From: Synechococcus sp. MIT S9220 | Lineage (GTDB): Bacteria > Cyanobacteriota > Cyanobacteriia > PCC-6307 > Cyanobiaceae | Direction of reading: 5' to 3' | Assembly (NCBI RefSeq): GCF_014304815.1 | Contig: NZ_CP047958.1 | Location: forward strand, 868,001-932,000 | Length of the DNA: 64,000 nt | Part shown: positions 9,201 to 17,935 of the stretch, one piece after another | Layout: every line of letters starts with the position of its first letter | Position numbering within the stretch: the first letter of the stretch is position 1 | Position numbers and translations under genes: made by a program | The notes under the pieces: model-generated | Databases searched by the model: none | Told to the model about the DNA's origin: nothing | The model's input: only the letters and a program-made list of their open reading frames with translations

Positions 9201-9731
9201 ATGTCCCAGAACCTCCTGGTTGTTATCGGCACCGGTGCTCTGCCTGAACTGCAGATGTCCGCAGCCTGTCGCTCTCTTGCTAACGAGTTCGGAGCTGTTC
9301 TCCTGGAAGAGGGTTGCGGCCTTGCGCCGCATCCACTGCTCCGAGAACTCACTTCAGAGATCAGTGCTTCTAAGGCCTTGACCTTGTTGAGGTTGAGCGG
9401 TGATGCCGGCGTGGACGAAAGCGGCGAGGGCAGCTGGTTGGAAGCTCTCGCTGCCTGGCGAATCCCCGTGCTGATGTTGGCGCAGCCTCGAGCTGATGGT
9501 CGCTTTGCTGGGATCGTCCCAGCGTCTGTGGCCTTCGCTCGGGCGCTCAACCTCTCCCTGCTGGGACTCGTACAACTTGGCGGCGAATGGGATGTCCCTA
9601 AACGTCGCACCGATGGTCTTCCATGGTGTGGATGCCTGCAGGGTCCTGATGATGACCCAAGAGGGTTGATCAGTTGTCTGCAGCATCGCCAGGAGGTACT
9701 GGCCAGAGGGGACGCTGCTGGTTCGGTTTGA
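9201..9731 (+). CDS. Conserved hypothetical protein, 176 aa
   Basis: I do not recognise a named family. The sequence looks like a P-loop-type or Rossmann-like alpha/beta protein: it opens with a hydrophobic strand and Gly-rich turn (LLVVIGTGALPELQ), has alternating strands such as IPVLMLAQP and LSLLGLVQLGG, and contains an Asp-rich stretch (DGLPWCGCLQGPDDDP) near the C-terminus. There is no export signal. It is divergent from prsA and convergent with the LCP gene, whose 3' end it overlaps by 62 bases on the opposite strand. The long convergent overlap suggests one of the two stops is recent, but both reading frames look real. Confidence 0.65.
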   Translation: MSQNLLVVIGTGALPELQMSAACRSLANEFGAVLLEEGCGLAPHPLLRELTSEISASKALTLLRLSGDAGVDESGEGSWLEALAAWRIPVLMLAQPRADGRFAGIVPASVAFARALNLSLLGLVQLGGEWDVPKRRTDGLPWCGCLQGPDDDPRGLISCLQHRQEVLARGDAAGSV

Positions 9732-10665
9732 GTTCTCGCATCACCTGCTGTCCCGTTCGGGGTGCCAGTTCCAGCTGCGTGATCACCGGCGGCTGATTGC
9801 TGCTGAGCGCTGCGGCTGCCAAGCTCATCATCTCCATGGGCGTGAGATCTGTTTCCATCTGGGCGCTGACTTCGCCAATCACAGAGGGCAGAAGGGCGAT
9901 CGCATTGGGTTGATTCAGCTGCTCGTGAATCCCGTTCAGAAGGCTTTGTTGCCGGCTGCGCCGTGCTTGATCATTTTTGGGCTCAGGTCTGTAGCGGGCT
10001 AACTGTTCGGCCTGCTGGCCGTTCAGTGTTTGCCGTCCTGCCTGCAGGTTCACGCTGTAGTTCTGAGCTGAGTCCTTGTGCTCATAGGACTGATTGAGCG
10101 TGACTTCCACTTCACCCAGTCCGTCCACAAGACTGCGAAGAGCTTGGCGGGGGATGACCACGAACCGTTCCGGTGCTCCATTCTTCAAACCCACCACTTC
10201 AGCAACGACATCGGCAGTCAGGGCAACGCTGCCGAGCGGATAGGCATCAGCCAGCGATTGCAGTGTTGTGCGCCCGGGCAGATTCACCGCGAGTTCTGTT
10301 GGCAGCTGCAGCACTTGCACGGGGTCGCCAGGGCTGATCTGGATGAGCATCAGACTGTCGGCATTGGCCGGTCCTTTGGGAGCGGCTCTGTTGCTTAAAT
10401 CATTGATGCCATCCGCATCGATGCCCACGACCAGCACCATGACTGGACCTTTGGGAAGTGGTGCCAGGCTGGCCGGATCATCTGCGGAGGGCGGTTCCGC
10501 CGCTATTGGGTCAGGTTTTGGCCAGATCAACCCGAGCCCTCCAGCGATCAGGCTCGCTCCCGCCAAAGCAGCGGCGATTCTCAGAATGGTTCTGAAGGGA
10601 TGGCTCCCGAACCATCGCGTCAATCGGCTCGGTGAAGGATCACCTGTCGGTCCCTCGTCCTTCAT
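9670..10665 (-). CDS. LytR-CpsA-Psr (LCP) family protein
   Basis: LCP proteins attach glycopolymers to the peptidoglycan or envelope, using polyprenyl-linked precursors, outside the cytoplasmic membrane. A short basic N-terminus is followed by one membrane segment (about residues 27-47, ILRIAAALAGASLIAGGLGLIW). A Pro-rich linker then leads to the LytR domain, with VLVVGIDAD at its first strand, ANADSLMLIQI carrying the usual Asp, and LPTELAVNLPGR in place of the more common PRD. The later QLARYRPEP segment resembles the conserved Arg-containing C-terminal motif. Length (331) fits the family. A second LCP gene is at 38301-39203. Confidence 0.85.
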   Translation of the reverse strand: MKDEGPTGDPSPSRLTRWFGSHPFRTILRIAAALAGASLIAGGLGLIWPKPDPIAAEPPSADDPASLAPLPKGPVMVLVVGIDADGINDLSNRAAPKGPANADSLMLIQISPGDPVQVLQLPTELAVNLPGRTTLQSLADAYPLGSVALTADVVAEVVGLKNGAPERFVVIPRQALRSLVDGLGEVEVTLNQSYEHKDSAQNYSVNLQAGRQTLNGQQAEQLARYRPEPKNDQARRSRQQSLLNGIHEQLNQPNAIALLPSVIGEVSAQMETDLTPMEMMSLAAAALSSNQPPVITQLELAPRTGQQVMRELKPNQQRPLWPVPPGDAADN

Positions 10666-10718
10666 TGCGCCGAATCCTCCAGAACTGAGCCGCAGTCTCG
10701 CCTGGTTCTAAGCGAATA

Positions 10719-11771
10719 ATGGATGGTGTCGACCCCATGCCCATGCTTCTGAACGACGACTTCCGAGACCGTTCGCCGGACAAGGTGCGTGTTGTGGTCT
10801 TTGGTGCGACGGGATATATCGGTCGTTTCGTGGTGAAGGAGCTGATCACACGCGGTTACGACGTTGTTGCTTTTGCGCGTGAGCGCAGTGGTGTGGGTGG
10901 CCGTCAAAATCAGGAGAGCGTGAGGGCTGATTTCCCCGGCGCTGAGGTTCGTTTCGGTGATGTCACGAATGCTGATTCACTGGCAAGGCATGCCTTTGAT
11001 CAGCCAGTGGATGTGGTGATCAGCTGCCTCGCATCACGCACTGGCGGACGCAAGGATTCGTGGGCTGTTGACTACCAGGCCACCCTCAACACGTATCAGC
11101 AGGGGAAAAAAGCGGGACTTTCGCATTTCGTTCTGTTGTCGGCGATCTGTGTACAAAAGCCTCTGCTGGAATTTCAGAAGGCGAAGCTTGCGCTGGAGGC
11201 TGAGCTTCGCGATGGCAGCGATGTGACCTATTCGATTGTTCGCCCGACGGCGTTCTTCAAAAGCCTGGGAGCGCAGGTTGAAAGTTGTCGTAAGGGAGCC
11301 CCGTACGTGATGTTCGGAGATGGTGAGCTGGCAAGTTGCAAGCCAATCAGTGAGTCTGATCTGGCGTCTTTTCTCAGTGATTGTGTTGTTGATCAAGACA
11401 AGATCAATCAAATTTTGCCGATTGGAGGACCCGGAGAGGCACTAAGTGCTCGACAGCAGGGAGAGATGCTCTTCAAGGCTTTAGGTAAAAAACCTTGGAT
11501 GATTTCCCTGCCGATTGCATTGATGGATCTTCCTGTTGGCTGTCTTGAATTTTTATCCGGGACGTTCCCCTCGCTTGAGGACGCCGCTGAATTCGGCAAG
11601 ATCGGCCGCTACTACGCTGGAGAGTCAATGCTTGTCTGGGACGAACAACGTCAGCAATACGACAGTGCAGCGACGCCCTCCTATGGCAACGACACGTTGG
11701 AGCAGTTTTTTGAACGCGTTGTGCGTGACGGGATGGACGGCCAAGACCTTGGTGATGCCGCTCTGTTCTGA
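10719..11771 (+). CDS. bciA: 3,8-divinyl (proto)chlorophyllide 8-vinyl reductase, BciA type
   Basis: Reduces the 8-vinyl group of divinyl (proto)chlorophyllide with NADPH, so that monovinyl chlorophyll can be made. The protein is an atypical short-chain dehydrogenase: a Rossmann motif GATGYIGR is near residues 29-36, DV[TV]N follows the second strand, and [20 protein letters not shown] is typical of this reductase. [13 protein letters not shown] and the C-terminal [13 protein letters not shown] are also family-like. Length 350. I assign BciA rather than the unrelated iron-sulfur BciB; there are no ferredoxin-like Cys clusters. ATG codons at 10719 and 10740 are both possible starts. malQ follows by 15 bases. 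Confidence 0.92.
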   Translation: MDGVDPMPMLLNDDFRDRSPDKVRVVVFGATGYIGRFVVKELITRGYDVVAFARERSGVGGRQNQESVRADFPGAEVRFGDVTNADSLARHAFDQPVDVVISCLASRTGGRKDSWAVDYQATLNTYQQGKKAGLSHFVLLSAICVQKPLLEFQKAKLALEAELRDGSDVTYSIVRPTAFFKSLGAQVESCRKGAPYVMFGDGELASCKPISESDLASFLSDCVVDQDKINQILPIGGPGEALSARQQGEMLFKALGKKPWMISLPIALMDLPVGCLEFLSGTFPSLEDAAEFGKIGRYYAGESMLVWDEQRQQYDSAATPSYGNDTLEQFFERVVRDGMDGQDLGDAALF

Positions 11772-11786
11772 GGCTCTGTCGTTGGC

Positions 11787-13334
11787 TTGTCAGTCGTTGC
11801 CTTGCCAAGCGAGTCGCGCGTGACCTCTGTTTCTCTGCCGCGTCGTCGCGTCGGTGTTCTGTTGCATCCGACTGCCCTGCCAGGCTCACCTGTTTGCGGG
11901 GGGTTGGGAGCTCCTGCCCGCGATTGGCTCAAGGCTCTTGCTCAGCACGGAATCGGCGTGTGGCAGATCTTGCCACTGTCACCACCAGACGGAACGGGGT
12001 CTCCCTACAGCTCTCCATCCAGTTTTGCCATCAATCCCTGGCTACTGGATGCCAAGGATCTCAGCGACCAGGGATTTCTTCAACCTGGTGATTTAGAGGC
12101 TCTTCCGGGTGTTGAGGCAGCCGAACCTGTACTGGATTTTCCACTCGCAGACAGTCGGGCTGCCGCTTTGGCCAGGCAACTGCGCCATTGCTGGGACAAG
12201 CTGCCGCATTCACAGCATGCGGACTTTGACCGCTGGCGACGGGATCAGTCCCGCTGGCTTCAAGATCATGCTGCCTTCATGGTGCTGCGTGAACAAAACG
12301 AGGGCCGTCCCTGGTGGGAGTGGCCTCAACAGTTGGCAGTTCACGATCAGACCGCGCTAAGGGAGTGGCGCGATGCCCATGGGGATCGTCTTCTGGAGCA
12401 GGAGCTCCTTCAGTGGCATCTGAGCCGGCAATGGTCGCGGCTGCGCGAGCTTGCCCATGAACTCGATGTGGAGATTCTCGGGGATCTTCCCTTTTATGTG
12501 GCTCGCGACAGCTCTGATGTCTGGAGTCATCGCTCGTTGTTTTCCATTGCTGCGGATGGAAGGCTGCGAGAACAAAGTGGTGTTCCGCCTGATTATTTCT
12601 CCGAGACCGGTCAGCTCTGGGGAACCCCTGTTTACAGCTGGCCCCGGCATCGCTGCACCGGTTTTCGCTGGTGGAGGGATCGTCTGCGGCGTCAGTGGCA
12701 GCTCGCCGATCGACTGAGGCTTGATCATTTCCGTGCGCTGGCGTCTTACTGGTCTGTTCCTGGTGGGGACAGCACAGCCATGAACGGCACCTGGCGACGT
12801 TCTCCCGGTCGTGAGTTGCTCAGCTGTCTGCGTCGAGATGCAGGCGGCCGCTTACCTCTGGTGGCCGAAGACCTCGGGGTGATCACACCGGATGTGGAGC
12901 AGCTGCGTGATCGTTTTCATCTGCCTGGAATGAAAGTGCTGCAGTTCGCTTTTGATGGCAATCCCCAGAACTCTTACCTTCCGTCCAATATCCATGGCAC
13001 CGGATGGGTGGTCTATCCAGGAACCCACGACAACCCCACAAGTCTGGGCTGGTGGCAACGTCTTGATGGCGACTCCCGTGCTCGTTTTGCCAGTTGTCTC
13101 GACTGTCCGATTGAGGCTCCTGGCTGGCAGCTGTTGGAGCTGGGTCTGGCGACATCCGCGCAGTTGGTGATTGCTTCGCTGCAGGACCTGCTGCACCTCG
13201 ACGATATCGCCCGCTTCAATACCCCAGGCACAGTCGGAGGTAACTGGAACTGGCGCTTAGCGGCGTTTGACGATTCGGTTGAAGGTGCACTTCAGGGTTA
13301 TGGATTGCGTGCCGACGTCTGGTCAAGGCGATAA
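11787..13334 (+). CDS. malQ: 4-alpha-glucanotransferase (amylomaltase, GH77)
   Basis: Transfers alpha-1,4-glucan segments between oligosaccharides, acting in glycogen and maltodextrin metabolism in the cytoplasm. The 515-residue length is typical. GH77 features seen: VGVLLHPTALPG at the start, IWQILPLSPPDGTGSPYSSPSSFAINP, LGDLPFYVARDSSDVW, the DRLRLDHFRAL block with the nucleophilic Asp, LPLVAEDLGVITPDV with the acid/base Glu, and YPGTHDNPT near the C-terminus. TTG at 11787 gives the longest product; GTG at 11820 (MTSVSLPRRRVG) is an equally plausible start, 33 bases in. The 3' end overlaps the RodZ-like gene by 37 bases, convergently. Confidence 0.93.
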   Translation: MSVVALPSESRVTSVSLPRRRVGVLLHPTALPGSPVCGGLGAPARDWLKALAQHGIGVWQILPLSPPDGTGSPYSSPSSFAINPWLLDAKDLSDQGFLQPGDLEALPGVEAAEPVLDFPLADSRAAALARQLRHCWDKLPHSQHADFDRWRRDQSRWLQDHAAFMVLREQNEGRPWWEWPQQLAVHDQTALREWRDAHGDRLLEQELLQWHLSRQWSRLRELAHELDVEILGDLPFYVARDSSDVWSHRSLFSIAADGRLREQSGVPPDYFSETGQLWGTPVYSWPRHRCTGFRWWRDRLRRQWQLADRLRLDHFRALASYWSVPGGDSTAMNGTWRRSPGRELLSCLRRDAGGRLPLVAEDLGVITPDVEQLRDRFHLPGMKVLQFAFDGNPQNSYLPSNIHGTGWVVYPGTHDNPTSLGWWQRLDGDSRARFASCLDCPIEAPGWQLLELGLATSAQLVIASLQDLLHLDDIARFNTPGTVGGNWNWRLAAFDDSVEGALQGYGLRADVWSRR

Positions 13335-14161
13335 ATCCCTGGTCGATTCTTCAGCGCCTCTTGCGGGAGTCCGTCCCATCGAACATCTCCTGCGGTTGGT
13401 GCTGGTTGAACGCTGAGCTCAAGAGGAGGCAAAAGCTGAAGGGTGAGCGTGCCTGTTGCCCCTTGAAGTGAACTGCGATCGCCGCCTTCACTGCTGAGGG
13501 TCAACGTGCTTGGTTGCTTGAGGGTGACTTCAAGCACACCAGGCAGCGGTTGTTCGCCCAGGAGTTTTGCGACGGAGTCAGCCGGTTTCTGTGTTCTGAG
13601 CTCAGTGAGCGGGCGCAGGCCTTGCAACAGTGCATCGGAATCCTGCTGAAGATTCAGAGGAACAGGAGTGAAGAATTTGGTGTTGTCGATCGCAAGTTGT
13701 CGTTGCTGTTGATTCAGCGCGAGCAAGGACACGCTGATGACAACGATGTAGACGAGGCTTCCTTGCCAGGTGGTGAAGATGTCAATGCTTCCAAGCGTGA
13801 AGCGTGTCCTCCTTTGCTCTCGGGGCAGTCTTTGTTGAAAACAGTCTTCAGGCAGTGCTCCGCTCAGACTGTTGGGCTTGAGCTGGAGGTATTGCTCCAG
13901 ACGGTGCAGCATTGCTACCAGGTAAGCCGGTTCTGGTAGGCGGTCTGACCAGCCGCGTTCCAGTGCTTCCAGCACTGGTGTGGTGATGCGCACCTCCCGA
14001 GATAAATCTCTCAGGCTCAGGCCGCGTTGTTCCCGGTGCTGCCTCAGATGTTGACCAGCCTCGATCAGCGGGGCCTCTTTGGCTGCTTGATCCGTTGCAT
14101 TGGCCTCAATCTGGCGACTTCGACGCCAGCGCCATGGGAAGGAACGTTTGAACAAAGCCAT
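13298..14161 (-). CDS. RodZ-like helix-turn-helix membrane protein
   Basis: Cytoplasmic HTH plus single-span protein of the RodZ type, which in other bacteria links MreB to cell shape. An N-terminal basic region precedes an XRE-like HTH at roughly residues 40-105 (LIEAGQHLRQHREQ, LSLRDLSREVRITTPVLEALE, PAYLVAMLHRLEQYL). A transmembrane segment (GSLVYIVVISVSLLAL) lies near residue 150. A periplasmic domain of about 120 residues follows, with a small beta-rich end like the RodZ C-terminal DUF4115. ATG at 14161 (MALFKRSFPW) is preferred; an upstream in-frame ATG at 14179 overlaps the preceding stop. It is the last gene of the cluster that starts with phoB. Confidence 0.75.
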   Translation of the reverse strand: MALFKRSFPWRWRRSRQIEANATDQAAKEAPLIEAGQHLRQHREQRGLSLRDLSREVRITTPVLEALERGWSDRLPEPAYLVAMLHRLEQYLQLKPNSLSGALPEDCFQQRLPREQRRTRFTLGSIDIFTTWQGSLVYIVVISVSLLALNQQQRQLAIDNTKFFTPVPLNLQQDSDALLQGLRPLTELRTQKPADSVAKLLGEQPLPGVLEVTLKQPSTLTLSSEGGDRSSLQGATGTLTLQLLPPLELSVQPAPTAGDVRWDGLPQEALKNRPGIYRLDQTSARNP

Positions 14162-14168
14162 GGCCGGT

Positions 14169-14897
14169 TTACGCCTCACCTGCCTGAGAGCTGATCAGGC
14201 CTTGCCATTCTCGCCTGGATAGCTGGCGCCAGCATCCTTCTTCCGTCGCTCCAAGAGCCAGTCCAGCGATTGCAACCCGCTGCAGGTCGAGCACGGAATG
14301 ACCGAGCAGCGAGGCAATCCTGCGGATCTGCCGGTTACGTCCTTCTCGAAGAATCACTTCCAGGGTGCTGTGTCCACGTTTGCTGTGGAGCAGTTTCACA
14401 CTGGCAGGGAGGGTTCGAGAGCCATCGAGTTCCAGGCCTTGTCGCCATCGTTCCAGCTTCGAATGATCCGGTATTCCGCTCACCGTCACTCTGTAGGTCT
14501 TGCTGTGGGCATAGCGCGGGTGTGTGAGCTTCAAGGTGAGCTCTCCCTGGTTGCTGAGCAATAAAGCTCCACGGCTGTCGGCATCAAGACGTCCGACCGG
14601 ATGCAGTCCTTGCCTGAGCTCGGCGGGGATCAGGTCCAGCACGGTTTCGCGACCTTGAGGGTCATGGCAGCTGCTGATCACACCGGGAGGTTTGTTGAGC
14701 AACAGCACTCGCTCCGGAGTCTGCTTGGCTAACGGCGTCCCATCCACGCAGATCAGATCTGTTTCGGGATCAGCCTGATCTCCGAGTGCTGCGATCGTTC
14801 CGTTGACGTCAACTCGACCCTGGCGCAGCAGTTCCTCTGCCTGGCGGCGTGAGCAGTGCCCCGCGGCGGACATCAGTTTCTGAAGTCGCTGGTGCAT
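14169..14897 (-). CDS. Ribosomal large/small subunit pseudouridine synthase (RsuA/RluB/RluE family)
   Basis: Converts uridine to pseudouridine in rRNA. An S4 RNA-binding domain occupies about residues 1-45 (RLQKLMSAAGHCSRRQAEELL, RVDVNG). The catalytic motif GRLDADSRGALLLSNQGEL follows with the catalytic Asp at about residue 105. The C-terminal REGRNRQIRRI motif identifies the RsuA/RluB group. Length 242. I cannot tell from sequence alone which rRNA site it modifies, so I give no gene symbol. It lies 16 bases downstream of phoR and slightly upstream of the RodZ-like gene, all on the minus strand. Confidence 0.9.
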   Translation of the reverse strand: MHQRLQKLMSAAGHCSRRQAEELLRQGRVDVNGTIAALGDQADPETDLICVDGTPLAKQTPERVLLLNKPPGVISSCHDPQGRETVLDLIPAELRQGLHPVGRLDADSRGALLLSNQGELTLKLTHPRYAHSKTYRVTVSGIPDHSKLERWRQGLELDGSRTLPASVKLLHSKRGHSTLEVILREGRNRQIRRIASLLGHSVLDLQRVAIAGLALGATEEGCWRQLSRREWQGLISSQAGEA

Positions 14898-14913
14898 TCA
14901 GCTCGGTTGTGTC

Positions 14914-16065
14914 TTAGTGGTCACCGCGCGGTAACAACAGTTCAATCGATGAGCCTCCGTCAGGATGATTCCTGGCCTGAATTCGGCCTCCATGGTTCAC
15001 GGCGATCTGTTGGACGATGGCAAGTCCGAGGCCGCTGCCACTTTGGTGGGAGCGGGCCCGAGATGGGTCGCCGCGGTAAAAGCGCTGGAACATGTTGCTG
15101 AGATCACTTTCACTCAGCCCCGGGCCATGGTCCCGGACGCAGACCAACCACCATCCACCACTGGGGAGGATCTTCACGTCGACGGCGCTTCCCTGAGGGG
15201 AAAAGCGCAAGGCGTTATCGAGCAGGTTGAGGACGGCTCGATGCAATCGGGGTTGATCTCCCAGAAGTGGTCCTGGCTCTTGGGTGTTGATGGAGAGCCT
15301 CACCTCGCGCTGATCTGCAAGCGGACGAATGCTGTTCCAGGCGGCCTCCACCAGCTCTTCAAGATTGACCGGTGAGTAGCCCCCCTGCTCATGGGGAAGG
15401 ATGTTCTCCAGTCTGGAGAGCTCCAGTAAATCCTCGACCAACAATTGCAGACGTCTGAGTTCGTTCTGCAGACGCTCCACAAGAATGGCGTCATCGGCTG
15501 AGACTGCTGTTTCCAGTCGATCGCTCACGAGCATCAGGGCCGTGAGTGGGGTTTTCAGCTCATGGGCGACATCGCTCACCCAGCGTTCCTGTTGCTCCTG
15601 CTGTGCCTCCAGGGATTGTCTGTTCTGGAGGAGCACCAGCAACCACTCGTCCGAACCGGGCAGAACGATGGCTTCCAGAGGCACACCCTGCTGTTCCCAT
15701 TCACAGCGTTGCGGCCGTTGTTGATATCGCACGCTGACCATTGCCTCTTCAAGCTGAGGCACGCTGAGAACATCGTCGAGTGCTTGTCCGCGCACGAGCC
15801 GATTGTTGGAGAACTGCAGCAATCGTTCCGCTCTTGAGTTGATGAAACCGATGGTGTGATCCGGTGTGAGAACGAGCCATCCCTGGGTGGCTGCATCGAT
15901 CCAGGCCAGCAGCTGCGCTGTACTCAGCGAGTGACCGGACAACACCGGCGAGATCTGTGCTGAGCGCCGTCGGGATCCGGCGTTCAAATTGAAGCGGCTG
16001 CGCAAAGCCCAACCGCTCATCACACCGAACGTGATGCCAAGGATGAGCGAAGCAGCTGAACTCAC
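14914..16065 (-). CDS. phoR: Sensor histidine kinase, PhoR/SphS type
   Basis: Membrane sensor paired with the response regulator just upstream; by similarity and gene order it is the phosphate-starvation sensor of picocyanobacteria. One hydrophobic segment lies near residues 4-21. A PAS-like domain (AWIDAATQGWLVL, IGFINSRAERLL) follows, then the H-box WVSDVAHELKTPLTAL with His near residue 158. The ATPase N-box (LLDNALRFSPQ), G1 box (VRDHGPGL) and G2 box (GSGLGLAIVQQ) are all present, so the kinase is intact. The 383-residue length fits. phoB ends 5 bases upstream of the ATG, so the two are co-transcribed. The phosphate role is family inference. Confidence 0.85.
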   Translation of the reverse strand: MSSAASLILGITFGVMSGWALRSRFNLNAGSRRRSAQISPVLSGHSLSTAQLLAWIDAATQGWLVLTPDHTIGFINSRAERLLQFSNNRLVRGQALDDVLSVPQLEEAMVSVRYQQRPQRCEWEQQGVPLEAIVLPGSDEWLLVLLQNRQSLEAQQEQQERWVSDVAHELKTPLTALMLVSDRLETAVSADDAILVERLQNELRRLQLLVEDLLELSRLENILPHEQGGYSPVNLEELVEAAWNSIRPLADQREVRLSINTQEPGPLLGDQPRLHRAVLNLLDNALRFSPQGSAVDVKILPSGGWWLVCVRDHGPGLSESDLSNMFQRFYRGDPSRARSHQSGSGLGLAIVQQIAVNHGGRIQARNHPDGGSSIELLLPRGDH

Positions 16066-16070
16066 ATCAA

Positions 16071-16853
16071 TCAGCCGAATCGATAACCGAATCCACGCAC
16101 GGTTCGGATGTGGTCAGGAGAAGAGGGAGTTGTCTCGATCTTTTCTCTCAACCATCGGATATGCACGTCGACGGTTTTGGTGTCTCCGACGAAGTCGATG
16201 CCCCAGATTTGTTCCAGCAGCTGATCGCGGCTCCAGACACGCTTCGGGTTGCGCATCAGCAGTTCCAGAATCTTGTATTCCTTGGGAGCAAGGCTGAGAT
16301 CCTCTCCGTCCCGCGTCACCCGGAATTCCTGGCAATAAAGACAGAGGTTGGCATGTTCAATAATGTCTACCCTGGCTGTGGATTCGGGCCTGATTCTCTG
16401 GGAGCGGCGCAGCAGGGCGCGGCATCGGGCCACCAGCTCCCTGAGTCCGAATGGTTTGACCAGATAGTCATCGCCACCCACCTCGAGGCCGAGGACTCGA
16501 TCGGTTTCGCTGTCCCTGGCGCTGATGACAAGGATCGGCGTGGTGTTATTGAGTTGCCTGAGCTTGCGGCAGAGGTCTAGCCCACCCATCCCTGGAAGCA
16601 TCAGATCAAGGACCAGGGCATCAATGCTCTCGGCTTGCGGTCCGGTGAGCATGGCCAGGGCTTCGTTCCCATCCCTGCAGGCGCTCACCTCAAAACCCTC
16701 GGCGCTGAGCGCCTCCTTCACGGTTTCTCTGATGGAGGTGTCGTCTTCAACCACCAGAAGGTGTGCAGCGCTGACGCTCTTGGTGCTGATGTTGTTGGCG
16801 GTTCTGCTGCTGGCGGTGGCGGAGCTCACAGGGGACTCCAGGAGTGCCTTCAT
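16071..16853 (-). CDS. phoB: Response regulator, PhoB/SphR type
   Basis: Phosphate-regulon transcription factor by similarity. The receiver domain has the acidic pair VVEDD, the phospho-accepting Asp in LVLDLMLPGMGG (about residue 83) and the conserved Lys in YLVKPFG. The winged-helix OmpR/PhoB domain runs from about residue 160 to the end, including LAPKEYKILELLM, the recognition region VDVHIRWLREKIE, and the C-terminal IRTVRGFGYRFG typical of this group. The first 30 residues are not conserved and are rich in Ser/Ala/Thr; translation may begin further in. It heads the cluster phoB-phoR-pseudouridine synthase-RodZ-like and is divergent from the sigma factor gene, leaving a 92-bp shared upstream region. 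Confidence 0.88.
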   Translation of the reverse strand: MKALLESPVSSATASSRTANNISTKSVSAAHLLVVEDDTSIRETVKEALSAEGFEVSACRDGNEALAMLTGPQAESIDALVLDLMLPGMGGLDLCRKLRQLNNTTPILVISARDSETDRVLGLEVGGDDYLVKPFGLRELVARCRALLRRSQRIRPESTARVDIIEHANLCLYCQEFRVTRDGEDLSLAPKEYKILELLMRNPKRVWSRDQLLEQIWGIDFVGDTKTVDVHIRWLREKIETTPSSPDHIRTVRGFGYRFG

Positions 16854-16945
16854 TTTGACCCAGGGTCTCTTCCGAGTTTTCCCATAGCGAGAAGCTCCTG
16901 TAAACGATGGTAAATTAAGAAACAGATAGGTTTCGTAATTAGACG

Positions 16946-17911
16946 ATGTCGCCCTTGGCTCTGCTACCGGATGCGGACCTGGTGCGTTCCTACCTGCGTG
17001 ACATCGGCCGTGTGCCGCTGTTGAGCCATCAGCAGGAGATCACGCTGGGTCGTCAGGTGCAAGAGCTGATGGATCTGGAGGCACAAGAAGCAGAGCTGAG
17101 CGATCAGCGTGGTGGTGAGATGGTGCCCCCTGCAGAGCTGGCCAAAGCAGCAGGACTGAGTGCAGCGCAACTGAAGCGCAAGCTGCAAGCTGGTCGCCGC
17201 GCGAAGGAGCGGATGGTGGCAGCGAATCTGCGCCTGGTGGTGAGTGTTGCCAAGAAGTACACCAAGCGGAATATGGAACTGCTGGATCTGATCCAGGAGG
17301 GAACGATCGGTCTGGTGCGTGGTGTGGAGAAATTCGACCCGACGCGGGGCTACAAGTTCAGCACCTATGCGTATTGGTGGATCCGTCAGGGGATCACGCG
17401 TGCGATTGCGGAGAAGAGCCGGACGATCCGGCTGCCGATCCACATCACGGAGATGCTGAACAAGCTGAAGAAAGGTCAGCGAGAACTGAGCCAAGAGCTG
17501 GGTCGGACGCCATCGGTGACGGAACTGGCGGGCTTTGTGGAGCTGCCGGAAGAGGAAGTGAAAGAACTGATGTGCCGTGCGCGTCAGCCAGTGAGTTTGG
17601 AGATGAAGGTGGGCGACGGAGATGACACAGAACTGCTGGATCTGCTGGCAGGAGATGGTGAACTGCCGAGCGAGCAGGTGGAAGGCGAGTGCTTGAAGGG
17701 AGATCTGCGTGATCTGTTGGGTCAGCTGCCTGAACTGCAGGAGCGTGTGCTGCGGATGCGGTATGGGATGGACGGGGAAGATCCGATGAGCCTCACAGCG
17801 ATTGCTAAATCGCTGAAAATGAGTCGTGATCGCACTCGCAAGCTCGAACGCGAGGGTCTAGAGCTACTGCGCCGTGGTGATGTTCAGCTCGAGGCTTACG
17901 TGCTGGCCTGA
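16946..17911 (+). CDS. Group 2 RNA polymerase sigma factor (RpoD-related)
   Basis: Alternative sigma-70 type factor that directs RNA polymerase in cyanobacteria under stress or diurnal control. Region 1.2 (DLVRSYLRDIGRVPLL) starts near residue 9. Region 2 includes NLRLVVSVAKKYTKR, the core-binding DLIQEGTIGLVRGVEKFDP and the -10 recognition helix YKFSTYAYWWIRQGITRAI. Region 3 starts at RTIRLPIHITEML, and region 4 ends in SLTAIAKSLKMSRDRTRKLEREGL, the -35 binding helix-turn-helix. Length 321. Region 1.1 is missing, which is typical of group 2 rather than the primary factor. Sequence cannot tell which of the several cyanobacterial types it is. Confidence 0.92.
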   Translation: MSPLALLPDADLVRSYLRDIGRVPLLSHQQEITLGRQVQELMDLEAQEAELSDQRGGEMVPPAELAKAAGLSAAQLKRKLQAGRRAKERMVAANLRLVVSVAKKYTKRNMELLDLIQEGTIGLVRGVEKFDPTRGYKFSTYAYWWIRQGITRAIAEKSRTIRLPIHITEMLNKLKKGQRELSQELGRTPSVTELAGFVELPEEEVKELMCRARQPVSLEMKVGDGDDTELLDLLAGDGELPSEQVEGECLKGDLRDLLGQLPELQERVLRMRYGMDGEDPMSLTAIAKSLKMSRDRTRKLEREGLELLRRGDVQLEAYVLA

Positions 17912-17935
17912 CACCCGCTGATTGCACAGAAGTGA

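Noticed and set aside
9896-9903. GCGATCGC (HIP1-type) octamers, here and at least six more times in the window (for example 13475, 19827, 29595, 37307, 40839, 58136)
   Set aside because: About one per 9 kb is far below the density in HIP1-rich cyanobacteria, and most lie inside genes; no further meaning seen.
16854-16945. Pho-box-like TTAAT/TTTA repeats between phoB and the sigma gene
   Set aside because: The minus-strand elements match the direct-repeat Pho box only loosely and at one spacing. Not enough to call an operator.
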